Below are positions 26,330 to 36,500 of a stretch of DNA of 64,000 nucleotides, piece by piece. The stretch comes from Cyanoderma ruficeps (taxonomy: Eukaryota; Chordata; Aves; Passeriformes; Timaliidae). The position numbers were made by a program, and so were the translations under genes. Positions within the stretch are counted from its first letter, which is position 1. Each line of letters opens with the position of its first letter. The stretch covers positions 18,223,754 through 18,287,753 of the forward strand of contig VZDJ01000623.1 in NCBI GenBank assembly GCA_008694505.1, in the 5' to 3' direction. The notes under the pieces were generated by a model, which saw only the letters and a list, made by a program, of their open reading frames with translations, had not been told where the DNA came from and searched no databases.

Positions 26330-26620
26330 CTTATGATGGAGAGGGAAACATCACTGCAGCAGCAACCAAAAAGGCCACCATCCTCATTGGGAAAGTGGTG
26401 AATGACACCATTTGGCTTTGGTGTAAATGATCAGTGCACACGTATCTTGTGGGCGATGTGCTGTTCTGGTCTCCATATTTCTTGCAGAGCGCAGTGGCAT
26501 TCCCGAAAGGGCAAAGAAATGGGCTACCTTCCAAGAAGAAGCTAAAATAGTTGAGACTATTCCATATGGGAAGAAGGGAAGGAACACAGGTTTAAATCAC
26601 AAAGTCAGCAGGTAAAGCTA
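26330..26620 (+). mobile_element. Possible continuation of the diverged LINE
   Basis: The segment 'gatgtgctgttctggtctccatatttc' resembles the 'EYCVQFWSPYY' coding block downstream of the reverse transcriptase in CR1/L2 elements. It is in the same orientation as the remnant at 25870. The rest has decayed, and reading it as one element spanning 25870-26620 is an inference. Confidence 0.45.
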
Positions 26621-27144
26621 ATATGAACCATCAGCTCTCATGCTTTTACATCCAGGGAACTTTTGATTAAACACGATGGGCTTTGATTTTAAAACAGGTG
26701 AAAGACCACACTAGTTCAGTGGAGAATTGGTGACTGTAGCCTCAAAGCAGGTAGAATTTGTTGACAGGCTTTCAGGCACTCACCTGTGCAGGGCAAATCC
26801 CACTTGCACTTTGCAAGACTCTTGCCTTTGCAAGAATCTCTGCATGACCCTTCCTTTCCCTAGGGCTTTCCTCTGCAGTTTTTCATAGGAAGCAATTATC
26901 CAGGTGGCTGGCAAGTGTTCGACACTCCCTTGTGTGCACAATGAGATTTTTTTTTTAATAAGAAGTGACTTATTCCTCAGAGAAGTGATTTTTTTTTTAA
27001 TGCTGCCTTCAGCAGGGTGTGCATGTGAACTTTATTTTAATTAAGGGTGAGGAATCTGTTTTACATAACTATATCCCAGATTCTCATGAGAGAGTGAAAA
27101 CAGCCCTGAGGGATTGATGAAAAGGCCAGTGAAATCGGGTTGCC

Positions 27145-27561
27145 TCACCGATGGGAGGCCTGATTCCAGTCTCTGAGGTTTTCTCTACCTGTGGGACTTG
27201 CTCCAAGCTGGCTGACAGCCAGAGGAATTGAACCAATGCAGAGGCATTGCCTCCTCACAGCTTTATTTTGGGCCACTAATTTGTGGTTCTGGGCAGATAC
27301 TGGGATGGCTGTTGCAGCTCTGCCTGAGGTTGTTGTCCCTGTAGTGCGAGTGGCCAAATAGGATGCGAATCTGCTTCCAAGCCCTTTCAGCCATGTCCTG
27401 TAGCTAGCTCAGACAACTTCTGCCACTGTGTCTGTTGCCAGGGTATTGTATTGCAACACTTGGTTTACCCATCTCCTTGGAACAGGGGTGCCAGTTATGA
27501 TCAAAATGTGATCCCCACCAGCCAGCTGAGTCGCTAATTTAATAGCAGTACCAATGAGATT
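27145..27561 (-). other. Degenerate protein-like reading frame, origin unknown
   Basis: On the minus strand one frame runs from 27561 to the stop at 27147-27145 with a single internal stop (TGA complement at 27409-27411). The 69 codons downstream of the internal stop, with an ATG at 27357, and about 50 codons upstream of it both look protein-like. The upper part contains 'IILITGTPVPRRWV'-type spacing (seen residues: ILIITGTPVPRRW), and the lower part has a T/S/A-rich stretch and 'AIPVSAQNHKLVAQNKAV'. I do not recognise the family. A retroelement gag remnant or an old processed gene copy are the likeliest options. A chance frame is also possible in a window this size. Confidence 0.3.
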
Positions 27562-28794
27562 GGGTCAAGACAGTTCTCTGAATCTTTGAGAAAGTAAACA
27601 AATGGTGCTGGAAGTCACAAACAAATGCTGTTTGTTAAAATTTGTTCTGAGTTGTAAAATCTGAAAGGGACAGGGAGCAGATGAGTACAATATTTCTGTA
27701 CCATTAAGGAGGGAAAATCCAGGGTGTGTGTGTGGCCTGTTGTTTATTGGTTTTCCTGTTAAGAAAAAAGAAGTGATAAAGGTGTTAAAACTCAGCTGTT
27801 GCTGGAACTATACTGGAAGTCGGGCATACAAATAAAAGAGGATCTCTTTCAATGTGCACAAAAAGAAATATGAAAAAAACCCACAAACTCTGTAAAGAGT
27901 CTAATGAAGTTTATGAGTCAAACCTGGCATGTTGTTAGCACCTGCTGCTTGTTCGTGGTGACTGAAGCAAACATCCCTTTAAGAAAGTGTCTCATGCTGG
28001 AGATAGTTTTACTACACTGTTATCAGAACCTCGGAGTGGTTGAAGAAGCTGAACTGCTGATAGACTGCACAGCTGAGACCTTCAGCTTGATTCCTGCTGA
28101 ATGTTGTGGTAGCTGGCAATTTTTTCTGATTCCAAAAGCCTAGAGGGGGTTGGCATGATGCCACTGCATGAAGACAATGTTGGTTTTATTGTCTTCCTGC
28201 TTCTGCCTCAAGAGCTGGCCCTAGAGAGTGTCGAGAAATTTGGCTTCTCTTATCAGAATCTTACATGACTCAAAGGAGGGTTTTGATGCTCAGCTCTTAA
28301 TGTCTCATTGAAGTGGCAGTTCATGCCATTGATCTGAAAAGTGTTTAGTTAAAATCGATGGGAATTAACTGGTGATGGTGAGGCTTTGCAGCCCCAGGTG
28401 GGCATCTGCCACCAATCTCCTGGGGAAGGAGGAAACAGATGAGAAAGGAGGTGGGGCAAAGATAAGCCTGTGGGAATAGATGTCCTTCAGCTGTTCAGCA
28501 GAGCAACATAAATGAGTGCACTTTTGAGAGAAAGGAATGTGATGGTCATGTCCCAGCTTGGATGTGCTTTGCTTTGGGGTGAATTCATAGGTTGGAGCAT
28601 GTGCTTTGAATGGAGGTCAACAAATTCAACCTTGTGTGAGGTGAGGGAAGTGGGGAACAAGGTCAATGTCAGTCGTGTCAGTCTGAGGGGATGTGCTGAG
28701 GGCTTTAAGGACCTCAGAGTGCAGAAGCTGTAGAGAAATGTCTGATGGTGAAATGTTTTTCCAGTGAAAGAGGCCTGACCATTTCCTTCATCTT

Positions 28795-29056
28795 AACAGA
28801 ACACGAGGAAATGGCCTCAAGATATGCCAGGGGAGGTTTAGATTAGATGTTAGGAATTCTTTTTTTCACAATAATGTTGTAAATCATTGGAACAGACTGC
28901 TTAAGGAAGTGGTGGAGTGGAAGTGTTCAGAAAATGTGTGAATATGGCACTTGAGGACATGGTATAATGGTGAATGTGCTGGTGGTGCTGGGTTGATAGT
29001 TGGACTTGATGGTTTTAAAGGTTTTTTCCAACCTTAATGACTCTATGGTTCTGTGG
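28795..29056 (+). mobile_element. CR1 LINE 3' fragment, sense orientation
   Basis: It contains the diverged C-terminal block 'gaggaaatggcctcaag...ggggaggtttagattagat' and 'ttaggaattcttt' followed by the 3' UTR. The tail reads 'tggttttaaaggttttttccaacc' and ends at GACTCTATGGTTCTGTGG, the CR1 terminal-repeat type. Confidence 0.92.
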
Positions 29057-30796
29057 CATGAAAATACCATTCCGGGAATAGGTGGTCGGAACCAGAACAT
29101 TATAAGCTGTTCCAGGAGCAGTGATCCAAGTCTCTGCCTTATGCAACTTGTGCCCTGTAGGGAGTAGGATAAAGTGTTGTAATCGCTTGGTAGTTTAAAC
29201 CTGGGACAAATCTGTGAGGCTTATTCAGGTGGAAAGGCAAAAGAGTGAGCAGTGCCAATGTCTGATTGGGAAAGTTGCACAGAGGATGGATAAGGATGGC
29301 AGAGTGCTGCCAGTTCCTCCTGTTCTCTGAGCTGTTTCCATTCTGAGTGTGGTACCAGCCCCAGCAGCTTCTGCCTGGCAGCCTGTTCCAGCAGCAGATC
29401 CCCACTCCATGCCTTGCTCCAGAGTCGCTTGCAAAATTAGCAGAGAGTTGGAGGGTTGCAGGTGCAGAACCAGAACAAGACAGAAGCCTGGAAGATGTTT
29501 TTCTTCTCTGCTGTAAACTTGTGTAACCTTTCTCAACTCACTTCAGCTATGTCCTCAGTTTATAGAAAGGTAGTGGAGCTACTGTGCACTTCCAGGTATT
29601 CTGTGTTACCTGGTAGAAGTTGTTCTTTCACCCACATCAGTAATATTTTATCATTGAGTAGTGTTTTATGCATGAATGGTTTTCTGTGCACTGCTTAAAA
29701 TTAAGAAAAAAGGTCCTGAAATTTTATGAACCTCTTGTATAGGCAGAGCCGGCCAAGGGGGTGGGGGAAGGAGGAGCTCTATGCTTTTCTGGAGAAACTC
29801 TTGTTCATTTTCTCTTCCAAATTAATTTCAGGCTATTTATTTATATCAAACCTTCATTAATTCATTGCACAGTGAAACAGCAGATAGAGAGTTCTTTTGG
29901 AAAGCTGTGCAGATTAGAAGATGCTTCAATATATAAGCCATAAGCAAGGAAATAAGAACACTCTAAGGAATAATATGAAGTGTGATGCTTTCTGGGTCTG
30001 CTACACAGCTGCAAAGCAATGGGTGAAGTCAGATTTTGCCCACACAGCTCTCCTAAGCCTCAGTACTTTGAGTTTTACTTTGCTTGCTTTGGCTTCTGAG
30101 ACAGCTGGTGTCTGGAGCTGAGGCACTCCAGTACTTTGCTTGGTGTCCCCAAAAGACCTGCAAACTTAGCCAGGCTTTTGGGCTTGAAAGAGATGAGCTG
30201 CGTAGCTTGAATTGCAACTGGGTGCCTCCAGTTCTGGGAGGCTGTAATGACTGCGACCTTTTGAAATCTTGTTCAAACTGTTCTTGTTGCACTCAGACAG
30301 GAATGTTACGTTCTTTGTTCCATCTCCTAAAAGGCAAACTTTTCTGTATAGGCTGCTTGTGGCTTTTAGAGTTTGATATATATGGGTCAGGGGAGGAAGC
30401 AGGCATAGACTGTTGGATGTTTTCAAGCCGCTAAATAAGTCCTTCTGAGCACATGAAGTGGGTTTTAAGATCCCAGCTGAATATTTGCAAATAACCTCTG
30501 TCTTGATTAGGAAAACAAATAAGTCTCCAAATGCAGATTGCTTCAAATTTGTGTGCACACAAGCGAGTGGGCTGACTCCTCTCTGAGGCGGACCTGTGTG
30601 GTAAAGGGTTATGTCTTTAATTCTGAACCCCTTCTCCTGGAAGGAAGCATGCAACATCTCAGCTACCATTAGTGAAATGTCATTGTTTCCCAAGCAGAAT
30701 AAAAAATAAACATTCAGTAGTTAAAATTGATGTAAAAGTTTGCATTGCCTCTTGGAAGGGCTCTTCTTGATGCTTGTACTCCTGTAGGTACATGTC
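29057..30796. other. Intronic DNA, no gene seen
   Basis: No repeat or exon is recognised. A 175-residue minus-strand frame (30166-30693) and an overlapping 116-residue plus-strand frame (30084-30434) lack family resemblance, and I regard them as chance. Confidence 0.5.
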
Positions 30797-30830
30797 TTCA
30801 CAGAATCACAGAGTGGCTGAGGTGAGAAGG
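30797..30830 (-). mobile_element. CR1 3' tip, split from 31359 by an LTR insertion
   Basis: The sequence 'cacagaatcacagagtggctgagg' is the complement of a CR1 3' end. It stops abruptly at 30830, and the next expected CR1 bases resume at 31359 with 'ggaaagtatctccagaactcatctgg'. The two parts are therefore one CR1 copy interrupted by the element between them. Confidence 0.8.
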
Positions 30831-31358
30831 TGTAACAGTGTGTCTTTTTGGGGTACAACCACGGCCCTTCTAGATCCCAGTCAGCCTCTCCCTAGAGAAA
30901 CTGCTTGAGAGCTATTCAGGCAGCAGTTCAAGCTCCCACATCCACACAGGTTACAAGGCCAGCTCAGCAGAGAGGCAGAAGGCTCCCAGCCCCAGATCGA
31001 TTTCCAGCAAGCGTTTATTCCATGTGCTGAAGGTGAATCCGGAGCCAGAGAGAGAACATGTGGTTTTTCTCAGTTATGGAGGGTCTCAGGTTCGTGGGTG
31101 GTACAAGGGGCAGGGCAGGGGGCAAGTGGCCATAGGGAAGAGAGGAACAGGACACCAAGCCCCATAGCCAAGGGGGAAACAGGGAAAGGGGATACCATGG
31201 GAGGGGTGATGGACTTGTGAAACCCAGAGAGAAGATTGCACAGTGTCTGCAAGGATCCATGGCGGTGAAGCCTTTGTTACACCCTGGGGTATTTTTAATC
31301 TTTACTTTTCCAGGGAAGAGCAGTTGGAAATTCCTTTAATGGCACAAGGGACTCCACA
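30831..31358 (-). mobile_element. Solo LTR of an endogenous retrovirus-like element
   Basis: The 528-bp insert starts TGTAACA and ends CCACA on the + strand, so both strands begin with TG and end with CA as retroviral LTRs do. Read on the minus strand it has a polyadenylation signal AATAAA (complement at 31014-31019) about two thirds of the way along, giving a U3-R-U5-like layout. Flanks are GAAGG on the left and GGAAAG on the right, compatible with a decayed 5-bp target duplication. The surrounding CR1 copy resumes directly after it. A TGTAACA/TGTTACA pair also brackets 30831-31281, so an alternative shorter boundary exists, but it would leave 77 unexplained bases. No internal retroviral genes are present. 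Confidence 0.7.
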
Positions 31359-32240
31359 GGAAAGTATCTCCAGAACTCATCTGGCCCAACCTGCTGTTAT
31401 CAAGCAAGGCCACCCACAGCCACTTACCCAGGACTGTGCCCAGACAGCATTTGAATATTTCCAAGGATGGAGACTCCACCACCTTTCGGGCCAGCCTGTG
31501 TCAGTTCTTGGTCACCTCCACAGTGAAAAAGTGTTTCCTGATGTTCAGAGGGGCCCTCTGTGTTTCAATTTATGCCCATGGCCTCTGGCCCTGGGCATCA
31601 CTGACAAGAGCCTGGCTCTATGTGCTTTGCATCCTCCCTGCAGGTATTTATAGACATTGACGAGATCCCCCTGAGCCTGCTCTTCTCCCAGCTCTGTCAA
31701 CCTTTCATCATCTTTGCAGCTCTTTGCTGGACTCTCTCTGGTCTGTGTGCCCTTCATATAGGAAAGGCCAGAGCTGGACCCAACACTCCAGGTGTGCCTT
31801 CACCGGTGCTGAGGAGAAGGCAAGGATCATCTGCCTCGAACCTGCTGGTAATACTTGGCCTAATCCAGCCCAGGATACCATTTTGCTTCTTGGCTGCAAG
31901 GACCCATTGCTGGCTCATGCTCAACTTGGTGACCACCAGGACCCCCAGGTCCTTTTCTGCCAGAGTGTTTTTCATCAGGGTGACCCCCAGCACATGTAGG
32001 TGCCTGTGGTTGTTCCTCTCTGAGTGCAGAACTTTGTGCTTCTCCTTGTTGAACTTCATGAGGTTCCAGTAGGCCCACCTCTGGCTCCCTGGGTCTTCTG
32101 GAATATCAGGATTGACATTTTCTTTCCTCCAGTTTGTGTGCCCTTCTGCCCGTTGCCATGATTGATTGAAAATTACTGAGCCTAGCCTCTCAATGGCATC
32201 TGCCAGCTCCCTTGGTATTCCTGGATGCATCCTGTTAGGG
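31359..32240 (-). mobile_element. CR1 LINE fragment, antisense, ORF2 C-terminus and 3' UTR
   Basis: The minus strand encodes recognisable CR1 ORF2 C-terminal blocks, including 'LMKFNKEKHKVLHSE' and 'EKDLGVLVVTKLSMSQQW' in the 31754-32230 frame. On the + strand it shows 'tgaatatttccaaggatgg', 'ttgctggactctctc' and 'ccaggacccccaggtcc'. This is one of the better preserved copies, but it is 5' truncated and has frame disruptions. Its 3' tip lies at 30797-30830 beyond the LTR insert. Confidence 0.95.
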
Positions 32241-33176
32241 CCTGGGTACTTATTTTGAGTTTCTGTCTGTAGATGTGAACAGAAACTTCTACAGAAGGGC
32301 TAAGGCTTGGGAATCAAGCTGCTCTTTGGTCCTCCTTTCTTCTCCTTCCCTCTCTCCATTGCCTGCTGACCTCAGTCTTCAGCTACTGTTAGAGGGTCTT
32401 TGCTTGCATGACAAGGCTATCATGCATTTGGCTTTAGATTTAAAGCCTACAGATAATGTGGCTTTAAAGCCAGGAGGCAGATTTTGCAAAGGTTCTTGTG
32501 CTGTGTGGGGCTGCTTCCTGAGGTGGTGTGTCATGTACATACACAGGCACTGTCTCCTGTGCAGGGTTTGCTGTTTATTCCTGGCTGAGGAAGGGAGTCT
32601 GCCGCAAGGACTGGCTGTGCAACTTCAGCTCAAACTGCCTTAACTCACACTATTTACTTTGGAAATTACAGTTTCAATTGCTGCTGATAACCCAGCTGAT
32701 TGTTATGTTTTACATTTAGCACAGTTTTTTTAGTTCTTTCCTTAATTACTTATGTAAATAATTTTAGAAGACAGCATTAATTTTGGAGAAGCTGGCGTAT
32801 GGGGCTGCGAGGCTAGCAGCAGGTGCTGTAACTAATCACTCTTCTAAATTAAGCGACACTTTCTGAGGCAGTAGGTTAATTTCTGGGTAAGCAGCCTGCA
32901 TACAGATTCTTGGAATCAGCTGGATCTTGACCCAGCAAGTGACTCAAGGCTTTGTGGAGGTTTAATTGCTCCAGTTATCTCCCTGAAGCCTTTCATTTTT
33001 AGAGGAAATGGGCTGTGCTTGAATGTCTGTTGAAACTGTGTTATCACATTGAAATCTTTGTCACCTGGCTTTGTGCTTGTCTTTGTAGTTCAGTTTTCAC
33101 TGCCATTGGAGGTGCATTTGGAGCATGGGCAGTGTCATGGCTTAATCAGGTCAAGCTGCCTGGTTCTAGGGTATCT

Positions 33177-33500
33177 ATGATAGAATGGTTTGGGTGGGCT
33201 GGGACCTCAAAGATCATCTCATTCCAACCTCATGACATGGTCAGGGAAACCTTCCACTAGACCAGGTTGTTCAAAGCCCCATCCAACCTGGTCTTGAATG
33301 CTCCCAGGGATGGGGCATCCATAGCCTCTCTGGGCAACCTGTGCCAGTGCCTCACCACTCTCACAGTAGAGAATTTCTTCCTAATATCAAATCTAAACCT
33401 GCCTTCTGTCAGTTTGAAGCCTTTTCCCTTTCTTATCACCACTTGCCCTTGTAAACAGTTCCCCTCCAGATTTCTTGTAGACAGTATTTGGGTACTGAGA
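33177..33500 (-). mobile_element. CR1 LINE fragment, antisense orientation
   Basis: The order 'tgatagaatggtttggg', 'ccccatccaacctggtcttg', 'tgggcaacctgtgccagtg' and 'aatttcttcctaatatc' is standard antisense CR1. The minus-strand frame at 33257-33442 reads the CR1 C-terminus, including 'GRFRFDIRKKFSTVRVVRHW'. It includes the very end of ORF2 and the 3' UTR only. Confidence 0.95.
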
Positions 33501-36500
33501 GACCGCAGTGTTCATGAGTGGCTCATGCTAATGCTGAAGTCTGTGCTGCTGTGGGTTTGTCTCAGTACGAGAGCAAGCAAAGTAGTGCTGGAGAGCTTTG
33601 CGCCATTTTTTCTCCACCTTTGTGCCTGCGAGTGGATTTCTACAAAAATATTTCCTCTAATATCTCTAGTGGAGCTCTCATGGGATCTGTAAGCGGTAAC
33701 TGTTGACCAGATTGTGCTCAAGTGCTGCCTGTCACTTTTGCATTGTCACAGCTCTGGCCAGCATTGTTCTTGCTCAGGGCTTGGAGACTGTCTGCTGAAA
33801 TGTGACCCACTTTGCAAAACCACTCTTGAGTCTGTGAGGCTGATGGGGCCAGGGGTGTTTGTGACTTGAAAACTTAAATGATTTTTCATAGGCTCTGCAG
33901 AGCTCTGAGGCAACTGGTAAAATCTTAATTTCTGATATGACACAGAGTATTTTTTTGGAGCATTTTGTCTAACTTGTGGAGTAGGAAGGTGCAGTTTCTA
34001 CAAGCCCAAGCTCTGTTTAAAATCTATCATCCTGTGTGGAGATTGTGCCAAAAAGTAATGTGAAAGGTGGAATTTCTACTTATATGGAATCCCACGTGAA
34101 GTGGAATAGAGCAGGAAAAATGCCCTTCTCCAAGGACTCAAGAAAGCAGAGGACTTCAGAGAGCTGGAGAGAAAAATAGATTTTTGTTGCCTATGACTAT
34201 AAGCTGGGATTTGCCCCATCTCTGGTTTAGAGTTGATGATTCCTGTGCCTTTGGATGTTCAACCTAATATCAAACTGGTGCTTGAAATCATATACCTGCT
34301 AAAAAGAAAAGGTTTGGAGCCGCTTGCCACACTCTAGCTTGATTTTTTTTTTTGTTCTTTTTTTGCTATGGTCAATCATTTTTAGACCAAAATGCTCCAA
34401 GAATTGAAAGTCAGTGTCGGGATACAGCCCTTTCATGTTAAAAAAATTATTCATTCAAATGACAGGCTCCTGAAAGTAAAGCATATTTCTTGTGAGCAGT
34501 GTTACAGAGTGACATGACTTTTGTAAATTTTTAGAGGTCTGTAATCTCTTCTCACTTTCTAGATTAAAACTTTACTCACTTCTTTGCTCTGAAATGTTGA
34601 AGAGGAACAGTTCACATGTGCAGAGTCTAACAAACAATATTGTACTTCTCTATAATGGAAACCAGATGTATAAGCAACTTGTTTTTTTGATAGCTCAGCT
34701 TTGCTTGAAAACCTGAATTCTCATGTAGCTCTGAAGGCAAACAGTCCTCTTTAGATGATGTTCTGGTTCTGTGGAAATTGGGACTGAAATGTTTTTTAAA
34801 AAGAAATAGTGAAATTAAAACGAAATGGTGAAATTGAAATGGTGAAGGGAAAGTCACATACACTGACTCTCCGGTTTTTATGGATCTTCTGACAGTGGAT
34901 GCCTTGTGGGTTTAACAGATGATCCAAATGCATATTGATTCATTCAGATGATCTCAGTGTATTCTCTGGGATGCTGTGAGATGTCAATAAGCTTCGAAAT
35001 GGAGAGGTGCAATGGACAAGAGCTGGATGGACAATGAGTTGGTGATGGGAGCATAGAAACATGCTGATCTTGGACAGCCTTTTCAAAAGGGGCAGAATTT
35101 GAACTCTCCTAAATTCTGTGGGGTAGAAGGCAAGGAAATCTTTTTTCCCCCAGATGAATTAGCTCTGTGTGGGCCACACGAATTGAAAGTGTCAGGTAAA
35201 GAAGTGACCAGATGCTCAGCAGGTGTCTTGAAGGTTGGCTTTCTGAATGGACTTCTGAAGAGAAAGCAGAGGACCAGAATTCTCTTTCCAAATTTGTAGA
35301 TTTTGATAGGTAGTTTAAATAGGTAATTTAAGACTAGTGCTTTGCACCTTTCTCGATGACTGCCCTAAAGTCAGTTTAGGGCAAATATTTTTTTCCAGGC
35401 AGCATGACGAATTTGTAATGCTTTCTGTTATCAAAAGCAGAACTTGAAAGAATCCTGCACCATACCAAAGGTACGAATGCTGTGTTAGGGAATTTGGACA
35501 TATTAATAAAAACAACATATTACTCTACCACTCTCTCCTCTGAAATTAAACGTGTCAAGCAAATTGCTGAAACAGTAGACGGAAACTTGGCAATTACATT
35601 TGTGTTGCAATTTGATTCTGTTCTCCTAAAATACCTCTGGAGAGCATCCAACTGTAGCTGTGCTCTGATCCCAAGACTACCCTGCAGATGCCCTGAACTC
35701 AAGACACGTAAGCAGCAAGCTCTGGCGGACTGATCTATGTAGTTGCTAGAAAGCTTCAAAATCTGGTTTGGTCTCAGAGGGCTTTCCAATTGGGAAAGGA
35801 CCTGATACCATTCCAATTTTAACTCTGGAAGAGGAAGGGAAAATATAAAAGCTTCAGAGAAGCAAGTTTTTGTCTAGACTGTGGAGTCAGCTGGGTGTCT
35901 TGTTCTGTCTTGTCAGGCTGCCTTCCTGTTTGGGGCTGTGTCTGAGTGGTTGACAAGTGCATTAACTCCGTGAAAATCAACCCACTTTTGGTGCTGGCAA
36001 ATGAATCCTGGTCTCCCATGACCATCTCCTGCCACAGTTATTTCAGCAGTGTTTTACTGACCCATAAAAATGCACAATCTTCTCTTCTTGTCCTTTCACA
36101 GTCATCATTTGAAAAGCTTTCCTCTGTTTTTGCCTTAAAAACTACTTTTGAAGTGAAAGATCCCTTTTGTCTCACTGACTATAAAGTGTGCATGATAATT
36201 ACAGGACAATTGCTATGTTAGCTGAGATACTGCTGTGTTATTACAGGACAAAACCCTGCTCCAAGCAGGAGCCCTTCAACTTCTCTCACTCAAACCCCAG
36301 GGCCAGGGACAAGGAATTTCCTCAGTTTTGTGCTCAGCAATGACAGTGGTGTCTGTGTGGATACAATTTATTGCACTGTAAGTAATAGTTTAATGGCCTC
36401 GTACGTGATAAATACTGTTTCGTGCTGGTGTGTGGTTTTCAATAGTATGTCAGAGAATTACTTACACCTTTTAATCTGCATGATTCAAGAAGGCAATATT

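Noticed and set aside
30166..30693. 175-residue minus-strand frame
   Set aside because: No family resemblance, an opposing plus-strand frame overlaps it, and composition looks like translated noncoding DNA.
31754..32230. 158-residue minus-strand frame
   Set aside because: It is the C-terminal part of the CR1 ORF2 protein in a truncated dead element, not a host gene.
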